DNA of 64,000 nt from NCBI RefSeq assembly GCF_021729035.1, contig NZ_JAJSAP010000012.1, forward strand, positions 40,689-104,688, in the 5' to 3' direction. Origin of the DNA: Microbulbifer sediminum. Lineage in GTDB: Bacteria > Pseudomonadota > Gammaproteobacteria > Pseudomonadales > Cellvibrionaceae. The translations under genes and the position numbers were made by a program. The notes below the pieces were generated by a model, which saw only the letters and a program-made list of their open reading frames with translations, searched no databases and was not told where the DNA came from. Shown here one piece after another: positions 47,837 to 55,506 of this stretch (the first letter of the stretch is position 1; each line of letters opens with the position of its first letter).

Positions 47837-49213
47837 TCAGCCGGGCGCGACAACCTCGTGGCCGGCTGACCGCCAGGCGCCCATGGAGCCCAGGAACACA
47901 TCGACATTCTGGAAACCGGCGCGTAGCAACACCGACGCGGCGACAGTGGCCCGGGCACCGCTGGCGCACATGACGGTGTAATGCCGGTCCCGGGCAAGCT
48001 TGTCCATCTCCTGTGGCAGTTTGCCTGCATAGATCGTCTCGGCACCCTTGATGATGCCCTGTTCCACTTCGCCCTTGCCACGTACATCCAGCAGGGCCCA
48101 GTTGTCTTCGCCCTTGTCGATCCTTTTCTGCACGTCATCCGCGTCGATTACCTGCACGCGTTCGAAAGGGCGCGCACCTGCCGCCCAGCCGGGCATGGCG
48201 GCATCCAGGTAGCCGAGGATGCAGTCGTAGCCAATACGCGCCAGGTTACGGGCTGCCTCTTCAGCCTGGGCCGCACTGTCCGCAACCAGTATCAGCTCAT
48301 CGTTTTCATCCAGGAACCAGCCGGCAAAGGCCGTGATCATATCCACGGGCAGGGCGAGGCTGCCGGGAATATGGGCACCGAGGAAAGGCGCGATGCCCCG
48401 GACATCCACCAGCGTCGCCTTGCGGGACAGCTCCTCGAACGCCTGCATGTCCAGCACCCGGGGGGTAACGACGGATGCGACGGGCGCGGCGCCCTCGAGA
48501 TTCAGGCGCTCCATTACACGGAAATAGGGCGGCTGGTAGTGGTGCTCATTGACTTTACGCTTTACGAACTCGTCCCGCTTTTCGATTCCCAGCATCGGGT
48601 TGTTCCGGCGCTCATAACCAATCGTGGAAAAATCCCGGTCGGCCATATTGTCGCCGCATACAGAACCGGCGCCGTGAGCCGGGTAGACAATCGCCTGGTC
48701 GCCAAGCCCAGTAATTTTCTTCAGGCTGTCGTAGAGGTTGCCGGCCACCTCCTCGGCGCGATCGGGATAAAAGTCCGTGCGCCCGACGTCGCCGACAAAT
48801 AGCGCATCGCCGGTAAACACGCCCACTGCTTCATCGCCGAAGTTGTCGTCGTAAATTGCAAACGAGAGGCTGTCGTCGGTGTGTCCCGGCGTTTCCAGCA
48901 CCACAACCCGCATCTGGCCGAAGGAAAAGGAGTCGCCCTCACGAACGGTGTCGGCATAGACGACTTCATCTGCGGGATTGGGGCCGTGGTGAACCGGTGC
49001 GCCGGTGATGTCCGACAGGATGGGGGCGCCGGAAATGAGGTCCTCGTTGCGGTGGGTCTCGAAAATATGGGTGATGCGGCACCCTTTTTCGCGGGCAATT
49101 TTTGCGTAGATTTCGCAGTCGCGGCGCGGGTCAATGACAGCTGCTTCGCTGCCATCGCCGATCAGGTAGGAAATCTGTGCCAGGCCGGGTGACTTGATGG
49201 ATTCGACAAACAT
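47837..49213 (-). CDS. MBL-fold protein with tandem rhodanese domains
   Basis: 458 residues; GGAGG before ATG 49213. The N-terminal MBL domain (1-245) resembles CstB/ETHE1 persulfide dioxygenases, but the first metal motif reads ETHRNEDLISG (His54, Asn56, Asp58, Leu59) in place of H-x-H-x-D-H. Downstream ligand positions LETPGHTDDSL, GDALFVGDVGR and YPAHGAGS remain. The first rhodanese (about 260-350) lacks the catalytic Cys (LVADSAAQAEEA); the second (about 365-455) has CASGAR. It may act mainly as a sulfurtransferase or use a different metal site. It is convergent with sulP copy 2. Confidence 0.85.
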   Translation of the reverse strand: MFVESIKSPGLAQISYLIGDGSEAAVIDPRRDCEIYAKIAREKGCRITHIFETHRNEDLISGAPILSDITGAPVHHGPNPADEVVYADTVREGDSFSFGQMRVVVLETPGHTDDSLSFAIYDDNFGDEAVGVFTGDALFVGDVGRTDFYPDRAEEVAGNLYDSLKKITGLGDQAIVYPAHGAGSVCGDNMADRDFSTIGYERRNNPMLGIEKRDEFVKRKVNEHHYQPPYFRVMERLNLEGAAPVASVVTPRVLDMQAFEELSRKATLVDVRGIAPFLGAHIPGSLALPVDMITAFAGWFLDENDELILVADSAAQAEEAARNLARIGYDCILGYLDAAMPGWAAGARPFERVQVIDADDVQKRIDKGEDNWALLDVRGKGEVEQGIIKGAETIYAGKLPQEMDKLARDRHYTVMCASGARATVAASVLLRAGFQNVDVFLGSMGAWRSAGHEVVAPG

Positions 49214-49518
49214 TGGACCTCCAGTAAGTGGTCGGTGTCGGGTTCGCGGACGGTGCGAACTCGCCCGCGGAGAATGTGCCCAGTAGCCTAATAAACTGCA
49301 GGGAGCATGTGCAAACAGAAAAATTTTCCCGAAGAGTCGATGTAAAAGTTTAATGCAGGCGTCGGGACACGCTGCGAATTACTGCCCTGCCAGCTTAAAG
49401 CGTTGCTGGAGACCGTCCCCGTATGGCCGCTCCCATACACCCGGCAATCAGGGCGATTGAAAAATACAATGAAAAGGGCCCGCCAGCATGAAGGGCCCGG
49501 GTGACTCGCGCGGGGAGC
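49214..49518. other. Intergenic region without recognised gene
   Basis: 305 bases. It holds the leader of the MBL-rhodanese gene (on the right strand side) and, at 49476-49498, GGGCCC-N11-GGGCCC followed on the minus strand by TTTT, a weak terminator for the hydrolase gene. No other structure seen. Confidence 0.5.
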
Positions 49519-50364
49519 CTAGGAATGTTCCGGCGTGGAATTTTCGCTCGCCGAGGACGTCGCTTCCCCCGCGTCGATTTTCCGGAGGAACTCGAGCATC
49601 ATTTCGTTGACCGCTTGTGGCTGTTCCAGTGCCGTCAGGTGCCCGGCCTTGGCGATCATCTCCAGTCGCGCCCCCTCGATACCGTCGGCAATTTCCCTGG
49701 ACAGGTGTGGCGGCAGGGAGCGATCGTCGTCGCCGACGATCACAAGTGTCGGCTTGTCTATCAGTCCCAGTCGGGAAAGCAGTGAGTCGCGCCTGCAGAG
49801 GGCATTGACGCCGTGGGCAATGGTAGGCATGGGCACGCGGGCAAATTCTTCCTGCCATTCATTGACCAGGTCGCGCTTGTTGACGAGCGTGAAGTTACCG
49901 AACATCAGCTTGTTTACCTGCGGTAACAGCAACCGGATCCCGAAGATGCGCGCCGCGAGAACCATGAGGCGGTAACGCATCTGTTTGAGCATTTTTTCCG
50001 GCCCCGCGTGGGTATCCATAAGGATAAGGCCACCGACGCGCTGTGGTGCCTTGACTGCCGCCCGTAGTGCGATCATGCCGCCGATGGAGAGGCCCGCCCA
50101 GACGGCGCTGTCGATCCCCTCGCGGTCCAGCACCGCGAGCGCGTCCTCCATCAGGTCGTAGAGGTTGAATGGTTGCTGCGGTACTGATGACTTGCCGTGG
50201 CCGCGAATATCCACGGTGATGACGGTGTAGTGCTCTGCAAGGGCCTCCACCTGCTCGCGCCACATGGCGCCCGAGCACAGGAAACTATGGAGAAGTACCA
50301 GGGCGGGCCCGCTGCCCTGGATCTCGTAGTGAAGGGCGAGGCTGTCTCTCTGAACGACTGGCAT
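49519..50364 (-). CDS. Alpha/beta-fold hydrolase
   Basis: 281 residues. LVLLHSFLCSG supplies the oxyanion hole, nucleophile Ser93 is in WAGLSIGGMIAL, the acid is near VGDDDRSLP and the catalytic His is in AGHLTALEQP. It resembles 3-oxoadipate enol-lactonase (PcaD) and related esterases; without other catechol genes nearby, the substrate is unassigned. The 5' end overlaps the degraded alkB remnant in another frame. Confidence 0.85.
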   Translation of the reverse strand: MPVVQRDSLALHYEIQGSGPALVLLHSFLCSGAMWREQVEALAEHYTVITVDIRGHGKSSVPQQPFNLYDLMEDALAVLDREGIDSAVWAGLSIGGMIALRAAVKAPQRVGGLILMDTHAGPEKMLKQMRYRLMVLAARIFGIRLLLPQVNKLMFGNFTLVNKRDLVNEWQEEFARVPMPTIAHGVNALCRRDSLLSRLGLIDKPTLVIVGDDDRSLPPHLSREIADGIEGARLEMIAKAGHLTALEQPQAVNEMMLEFLRKIDAGEATSSASENSTPEHS

Positions 50365-50369
50365 GGCTG

Positions 50370-50915
50370 CATCCTTTCTCTGTGTATTTTCGACATGATA
50401 TCGGGTCCGGTTACCGGTTGCCTGTTCTGCTGCAGCCGCCGGTCCATTACCCGGAACCAGAGCACGGGCACGGCTGCCAGCAGCATCATGCCGGGACAGC
50501 CGGTGGGCATCTGCGGGTTGCCGTTGTGGTAGCGAAGTACCGGGTGTTAGCGGCTCGCGCGGAAATGATGATCGGAGTGGCGCGACAGCTCAAACAGCGA
50601 CAGGTGCCCAACCAGGTGGTTGGCGTTCCAGGAGTGCGCCGGCGTCACCCCTCCGTTACGACCGTATGCCAGCTGCCCGCGGCAGGGCCCGTAGTGCTTA
50701 ATGTAGTTGACAGTTTCAGGTAGCAGTAAGCCTGTCAACGCAGCGAGCACGAAATACAGCAACACCCTGGCATCGGGCCGCGTACCGATGACGATCCCCA
50801 GCGCGAGCTGGACCAGTTGGCAGGGCACTGTGTGGCTGTTCAGGCCAAACGGTGATTGGCCGCGCCAGTGGAGCGCCGGGCAACGCAATGCAACCCGGTC
50901 GGCATCCGGGCGGCG
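50370..50915 (-). pseudogene. alkB: alkB (alkane 1-monooxygenase) C-terminal remnant
   Basis: In one minus-strand frame, the translation carries the last two alkane-hydroxylase histidine motifs: NYIKHYG (family NYxEHYG) and LSRHSDHH (family LQRHSDHH), plus HSWNAN and PQMPTGCPGMMLLAAVPVLWFRVMD, the known order of the AlkB C-terminus. The first two histidine motifs are missing because a stop at 50916-50918 and the DUF4174 gene lie upstream. An in-frame TAA at 50547-50549 splits the fragment after HHFRASR. So it is a truncated and nonsense-interrupted gene, not a small protein. Confidence 0.8.
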
Positions 50916-50927
50916 CTATCGGGTCCG

Positions 50928-51362
50928 CTACGGTCGTATCTCCTGTTGGCGCATGGGCATACTGTCGATACGTTCGAAGAGTCCCTCAAGGTCGAGTTTC
51001 CGGTAGCGCACCTTCACCGTCCCGTCCTTGCCGATCAGGACCACTGTGGCACCGGGGATTTCGTCGCCAAAATAGCGCTGTGCCAGGGCCTCTCCGAACC
51101 CGGGTGCCAGCGGTCCGGCATAGTTGGTCTCGATCGCCGGTGGGGTCAGCCGAAACCACACCAGGTCGCGCTCGGCTATTTCGACGCGCGCCTCACGCAG
51201 CCGCTGCGGGTAACCGGCAGTGGCGGGGTCGCCGCGAATCAGTAGTACCCGCTTCTGCCACACGAGCGACGACAGGTCCTTGAGCGGTGGGGGACTGGCG
51301 GCAGCTCCGGCTGCCAGCAACAGTGCCAGCACGGCGCCCATCAGTAAGATTGATTTGTTCAC
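50928..51362 (-). CDS. DUF4174 exported protein
   Basis: 144 residues from GTG 51362, which has GAGGAGG upstream; starts at 51377 or 51416 are possible but put extra residues before the signal peptide (SILLMGAVLALLLAAGAAAS). Mature domain: KDLSSLVWQKRVLLIRGD ... GATVVLIGKDGTVKVRYRKLDLEGLFERIDSMPMRQ, typical of DUF4174, which resembles a thioredoxin-like fold without CxxC. Periplasmic; function unknown. Confidence 0.75.
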   Translation of the reverse strand: MNKSILLMGAVLALLLAAGAAASPPPLKDLSSLVWQKRVLLIRGDPATAGYPQRLREARVEIAERDLVWFRLTPPAIETNYAGPLAPGFGEALAQRYFGDEIPGATVVLIGKDGTVKVRYRKLDLEGLFERIDSMPMRQQEIRP

Positions 51363-51396
51363 ACCGCCTCCTCGCATATGAGCTGTCAGCGCAATG

Positions 51397-52059
51397 TTAG
51401 TCCCGGTTGCCTGCACTGCCCAGCGGGCGCACCGGCCGGTCCGGCTTGGCGTACTGCAGCCGGTCCAGGCGCCGCGTGCGGTGGTAGCTGTCCAGGCCGC
51501 TCACCGCCACCGTGCCAAGGCGCTCGATATCGATATAGCCGTCTTTCGCGATGGCCGCCTCGTCAGTCTCCAGGTACTCGATCTCGCCGATGACCATCAC
51601 GGTGCCATTGACCCGCAGGGTCTGGTGCTCCACCAGCCGGCAGGCATAGCGCAGGCGGCTCTCGGCCACGAAAGGCGCAGGGCACACAGGGCAGGGCGCG
51701 GTGTGCAGGCCGGTGGCATCAAACTCGGAAACCTCCCGTGGGTAGCGGGCCGAAGTCTGGTGGGATTGTTGCCAGATAGCGTTGTTCACCTGGTTTACCG
51801 TAAACCATCCAGTGGCGAGGATATTGTCCAGCGTGTGGCGCTCGACACTGTCCGGTCGGTTGATAAACGCCACCAGCGGAGGATTTGCGCCCAGGTGCAC
51901 CAGCGAGCTGAACATGGCCAGGTTGGCGTTCCCGGCGGCGTCGACCGTACCGATCAGGTTGGCGCTCTTGAAGCCGGACAAGCTGTTGACCAGGTTCACC
52001 CGGTACAGTTTGTCCAGTTGGTCGAAATCAGCGCGGTGCCAGTGTCTGGTGAACTCCAA
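51397..52059 (-). CDS. Flavin reductase domain protein
   Basis: 220 residues with the FMN-binding split-barrel pattern: GFKSANLIGTVDAAGNANLAMFSSLVHLGANPPLVAFINRPDS ... HTLDNILATGWFTVNQVN. This domain is found in NAD(P)H:FMN reductases and in small flavoproteins of unknown role. A Cys pair CPVC interrupts the middle. The C-terminal end overlaps the upstream sequence of the DUF4174 gene, so they may be cotranscribed. Confidence 0.78.
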   Translation of the reverse strand: MEFTRHWHRADFDQLDKLYRVNLVNSLSGFKSANLIGTVDAAGNANLAMFSSLVHLGANPPLVAFINRPDSVERHTLDNILATGWFTVNQVNNAIWQQSHQTSARYPREVSEFDATGLHTAPCPVCPAPFVAESRLRYACRLVEHQTLRVNGTVMVIGEIEYLETDEAAIAKDGYIDIERLGTVAVSGLDSYHRTRRLDRLQYAKPDRPVRPLGSAGNRD

Positions 52060-52071
52060 TGGATCTCCCGG

Positions 52072-52464
52072 TTATCTGCAGTGGTCGTCGGGGCAGCGGC
52101 ATTGCCCGGTCAGGAGTCGTGCGATGCGGTCCCGGTGCCGGGCAAACAGGCGATAGGACAGGTTACTGAGAGGGCGGATCGGTCTCCAGCGCAACCACCG
52201 CACCCAGTGTCCCTTGCCCACGCGGGACCAGGCCTCCACAGTCACATCGAGACCGGTGATCACCCGCCCGTCAGGCATTTGGGCATGCAGTACCGCCATC
52301 GCGCGTTCGCGGTCCACCTGCGGGTAGCGCTCCGGGAAGCCAGGGGAATTGATGTCCACAAAGTTCACGCGGTGGTGGGTGTCCCAGCGGCGCAGGTGTC
52401 GGATCTCCCGCATGCACAGCGGGCAGCCTCCATCGTAAAACATTGTGAACCTGTTGCCGGTCAA
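52072..52464 (-). CDS. Thiol-disulfide oxidoreductase, DCC (DUF393) family
   Basis: 130 residues from TTG 52464 or 123 from ATG 52443. N-terminal YDGGCPLCMREIRHLRRWD holds the DxxCxxC motif of the DCC family; a basic C-terminal region ends CRCPDDHCR. The exact reaction is unknown. The TTG start overlaps the TGA of a 36-codon ORF with repeats just upstream. Confidence 0.78.
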   Translation of the reverse strand: MTGNRFTMFYDGGCPLCMREIRHLRRWDTHHRVNFVDINSPGFPERYPQVDRERAMAVLHAQMPDGRVITGLDVTVEAWSRVGKGHWVRWLRWRPIRPLSNLSYRLFARHRDRIARLLTGQCRCPDDHCR

Positions 52465-52571
52465 GGTATCCCCGCGTTCTTGCTGCCGATCCTTTCCACC
52501 TGCGCTTCTACCTGCGCTTCCACCTGCGCTTCCACCAGCGTTGCTACGTACGCCAGTATAGTCGGGATCAC
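52461..52571 (-). CDS. Possible 36-codon ORF with AQVE tandem repeats
   Basis: GTG at 52571 to TGA at 52461. It encodes IPTILAYVATLVEAQVE followed by further AQVE units and RIGSKNAGIP. The repeats come from four 12-base units at 52494-52541. The stop overlaps the TTG start of the DCC gene (TTGA), as in translational coupling. No ribosome site is evident, so it may simply be a non-coding minisatellite. Confidence 0.25.
   Translation of the reverse strand: MIPTILAYVATLVEAQVEAQVEAQVERIGSKNAGIP
52494..52541. repeat. Four tandem 12-bp repeats
   Basis: TTCCACCTGCGC, TTCTACCTGCGC, TTCCACCTGCGC, TTCCACCAGCGT: one mismatch in unit 2 and two in unit 4. Too short and without spacers for CRISPR. A site prone to slippage. 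Confidence 0.9.
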
Positions 52572-52596
52572 CCGGAATCCGCCGGCCTGTTTGCCG

Positions 52597-52929
52597 TCAG
52601 GACTGGTTCAGCAGGTGGGCAACAGTGGCCAGCAGCGCAACAATCACCGGCATCCACAGTACCGGCGAGGCCGCCCGGCGCAGGGGTTTGGAGCCGGCGG
52701 CCCGATAGCTGGTCTGTTCCGACCGGCCATAGAGCCAGTAGCTGGCCACAAACACAATGAGACTGGCCAGAAACGTCAGCAGGGCGAAGGCGGGGGCGAC
52801 GGATACTTCACCTGCGCCAAAAAACGAACTCACCAGGTGCCCGGCTGCCGCTGCCACGGGAATAACGGCCATATACAGGGCCCGCTGAATTTTCGGCTGT
52901 GCGGTAGTTTTTGCTGGTTGTTGTCGCAT
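52597..52929 (-). CDS. Small membrane protein with three helices
   Basis: 110 residues from ATG 52929; a longer frame to 53040 lacks support. Hydrophobic segments at about 17-37 (LYMAVIPVAAAAGHLVSSFF), 45-68 (FALLTFLASLIVFVASYWLYG) and 88-107 (VLWMPVIVALLATVAHLL). No family recognised. The ribosome site is weak. Confidence 0.5.
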   Translation of the reverse strand: MRQQPAKTTAQPKIQRALYMAVIPVAAAAGHLVSSFFGAGEVSVAPAFALLTFLASLIVFVASYWLYGRSEQTSYRAAGSKPLRRAASPVLWMPVIVALLATVAHLLNQS

Positions 52930-53209
52930 GGCTAATTGATTCGTTGCTGCAATCGAGGCCCGGCCGGGCGCAAAGCAACTTGCCCGGCACTGTAAATCCA
53001 TCGGGGCGCTCAGTGTAAGTAACAGGGTGGCTGTAGGCAAAATGAAAGCGAGGCCAGCCTGGCAGTCCTTCTGTCAGTCTGTCAGTGGCGTCTCCTGGGA
53101 TAAAAGCACGCCAATGGCGCCCGGCCATGAGGAAGGGTGACGATCCCGATCTAGTCTTTAACTGTGGGGCGCCAGTTGCAGTCCAGGTGAAGCAGGGAGT
53201 AGTCGGCGT

Positions 53210-54781
53210 ATGAACAGGGCGGCACAGTTTGGTTGGTTGGTATTGGTTCTGGGAGTAGCGGCGGCCTCACCTCCTGTTGCCGCAGAGTCACTACTGCTGG
53301 ACAGGCCCTGGATCATGCCTTTTGACGTCAACCAGCGTTTCCGGCCGGCTGACCCCGGCCATACCCCGCCCGATGAACCGACCCAGCAGGACATCTACGA
53401 GTTTGCCTGGCAGAGCTTTATTGCCCTGAACTGGCCCTATCGGGAGGGCGGCCTGCGTGGCGAGCCGGACCCGCGGGCGCGCCTCGCCCCAATCTCCAAC
53501 ACGCCAGATCCCGAGCGGGTGGTTGTCTGGGAGACCTACATGTCCCCGGAGACGGTGTTCGTGCATCCGCAGCAGTGGCCGGTGGTGTGGGGCCAGCCGG
53601 ACTTTACCGGGCTGCAGCGTGTGTCGACGCCGCCCTGTTACGTGGGCGACTATGCCTACGGTAAGCCATTCGCGCCCGGTATCAACCAGCCCTATACCAA
53701 TGCCAATGTCCCTACCGGCCCGGTGGTGGACCAGAACCAGCGTTACCTGCGGGTGGAGGTGACCCAGAGCCAGCCGTATTTCACCTATATCAAGCAGTTC
53801 GGTTACTACGATGCCGATATCCAGACGCGGGCAGTCGGCAAGTACATCAAGTACGCCAACGCCAGGAATGCAGCGCCACCACAGGCCATGCATCCCGGGG
53901 ACCGGGCCAGCCGGTTTTTCCAGCCGGTCCCCGACGGTACCGAGTTCTTTATCGATCCCCTGCCACCCTGGGCGCAGCAGGGCATGACCGAGGTGAAGGC
54001 AGCCTGGAAGGTATTGAAGACCGAAGGCGAGGATGCGGATGTCCCCGGTCGCTATTTCCGCCGGGTGCTGCAGTTCCCGTTGCCCGATGGCTCCCTGAGT
54101 GAACCAACCCTCATGGGCCTGGTGGGATTCCATATCCACCGGGTGACGCCCTTCGGCCACCTGCCGTCCACCTTCGAGCATATCGACAACGTGAAGATCG
54201 GCAGGAAACTTTTCGACCCACTGCCGAAACCCGCGCGGCCGGCGCTTAACCCCGGGGGCGAGAACGGCAGGCCGGCCAGGTATCCCAATGGTTACGAGGT
54301 GAACGGTGAGGGCGGGGTGGCCAATGTGATTCCGGCGGCCTATAAAGCCGGCGAAGACCTGCTGCCCCGCGATGAGCGGGAAATGGTCAATGTTTCCCGG
54401 GTAACACCCATCCCACCGGATGTGCAGCTGGTCAATTACAAGTACCAGGCACTGTTGAGGGACAGCGTCTGGTCTTACTACCAGCTGATCGGTACCCAGA
54501 ACAAGAACCTGCGTGAGCCCAACCCGCGCCTGGGGCCTGGTATCCCCGGGCCCCAGCACTCGAATGTACAGAACCTGGTGAACACCACCCTGGAAACCTA
54601 CACGCAGAAAGGGTTCAGCTGTGCCCGGTGCCACCTGAACGCCTTTCCGCACGGCGTGGACAGTTTTCCCCCGTACGAGTCCCGCTTTGAGCACCTGCAC
54701 GTGATGAGCTTCCTGTTGCTGAATGCCAAGCCCGGCAGCCAACCCCCGGGGGAGTTTGAGTGCCTGAAGCCCGGGTATTGA
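53210..54781 (+). CDS. Secreted single-haem c-type protein of unknown function
   Basis: 523 residues. Signal peptide at 1-25 (LVLVLGVAAASPPVAA). A single haem c motif CARCH near residue 470 (GFSCARCHLNAFPHG) follows a long N-terminal domain rich in Pro, Tyr and Trp (FAWQSFIALNWPYREGG; VVVWETYMSPETVF). It is not a standard short cytochrome and no catalytic family is recognised. It stands alone between the small membrane gene and the HAD gene, near a periplasmic electron-transfer operon. Confidence 0.6.
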   Translation: MNRAAQFGWLVLVLGVAAASPPVAAESLLLDRPWIMPFDVNQRFRPADPGHTPPDEPTQQDIYEFAWQSFIALNWPYREGGLRGEPDPRARLAPISNTPDPERVVVWETYMSPETVFVHPQQWPVVWGQPDFTGLQRVSTPPCYVGDYAYGKPFAPGINQPYTNANVPTGPVVDQNQRYLRVEVTQSQPYFTYIKQFGYYDADIQTRAVGKYIKYANARNAAPPQAMHPGDRASRFFQPVPDGTEFFIDPLPPWAQQGMTEVKAAWKVLKTEGEDADVPGRYFRRVLQFPLPDGSLSEPTLMGLVGFHIHRVTPFGHLPSTFEHIDNVKIGRKLFDPLPKPARPALNPGGENGRPARYPNGYEVNGEGGVANVIPAAYKAGEDLLPRDEREMVNVSRVTPIPPDVQLVNYKYQALLRDSVWSYYQLIGTQNKNLREPNPRLGPGIPGPQHSNVQNLVNTTLETYTQKGFSCARCHLNAFPHGVDSFPPYESRFEHLHVMSFLLLNAKPGSQPPGEFECLKPGY

Positions 54782-54807
54782 TTCGGGCTTGGGGGGAATG
54801 TGTGGGG

Positions 54808-55482
54808 TTAACCTGCGTCCAGGGCCGCCTCGACGGCCTGCTCCAGGTTGTCGGCCAGGGCCAGGGGCGGTGCCATCAGGGCATGGTAGGCGGCGTCCTG
54901 GCGCCGTACCCAGACTGCCCTGAGCCCCGCAGCCAGCGCGCCGTTGGTGTCCCATGCGTGGGCGGCAATCAGGGTGGCCTGCGCAGGTGTAGTTCCGGCC
55001 TTTGCGGCGGCCTGGCGGTAGACGTCCGCCATCGGCTTCCAGACCTGCAGCGCCTCGATCGAGAGGATATCGTCCACCAGCGGCGCCAGCCCCGCGCGCT
55101 GCACCAGGCCCTCCGTATTCTCCCGCGAGCCATTGGTCAGCAGGATAGCCCGTGTGTCCCGGGATGCGTGGACCCGCTCCAGGGCAGGGCGGACATCCGG
55201 GTGTGCTGGCAGGCGGGAAAATTCACCGAGGATGGGTTTAATGTGCTTCTCGTCCATCGGAAGTCCCTGGTTGGCAAACAGCACTTCCAGGGTGGCGCGG
55301 GCAATCGCCGGGAAGGGCTGGAACTGGCCAGTGGCGGACAGTGCAAACGCATCCCGTAGCAGCTGCGCGAAAAACAGCGGTGCGCTCTGCCCGGGCAGGC
55401 CCAGTTCGGTAAACCGGTCGCGCAAGGGAGACAGCGAGAACAGGGTCTCTATCACATCAAAAAAAATAACGCGGTCAGACAT
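54808..55482 (-). CDS. HAD-superfamily hydrolase (haloacid dehalogenase type II-like)
   Basis: 224 residues from ATG 55482, with GGGAG upstream. HAD motif I FFDVIETLFSLS (Asp nucleophile 8), motif II LLTNGSREN, motif III Lys in ALQVWKPMADVY, motif IV IAAHAWDTNGALAAGLRAVWVRR. The motif IV ending AHAWDTNGALAAG is typical of (S)-2-haloacid dehalogenases. The substrate is not proven. Confidence 0.82.
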   Translation of the reverse strand: MSDRVIFFDVIETLFSLSPLRDRFTELGLPGQSAPLFFAQLLRDAFALSATGQFQPFPAIARATLEVLFANQGLPMDEKHIKPILGEFSRLPAHPDVRPALERVHASRDTRAILLTNGSRENTEGLVQRAGLAPLVDDILSIEALQVWKPMADVYRQAAAKAGTTPAQATLIAAHAWDTNGALAAGLRAVWVRRQDAAYHALMAPPLALADNLEQAVEAALDAG

Positions 55483-55506
55483 CGCAGCTCCCACTCTTCA
55501 GCACAT

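Noticed and set aside
50547..50888. Intact small protein of 113 residues
   Set aside because: Carries the AlkB C-terminal motifs and continues in the same frame beyond the stop, so it is a gene remnant.
52494..52541. Short tandem repeats as a CRISPR array
   Set aside because: Units of 12 bases are contiguous with no spacers; no cas genes.
53291..54955. 554-residue minus-strand ORF opposite the secreted haem protein
   Set aside because: The plus strand has a signal peptide and a CxxCH motif; the antisense has neither and overlaps the HAD gene.
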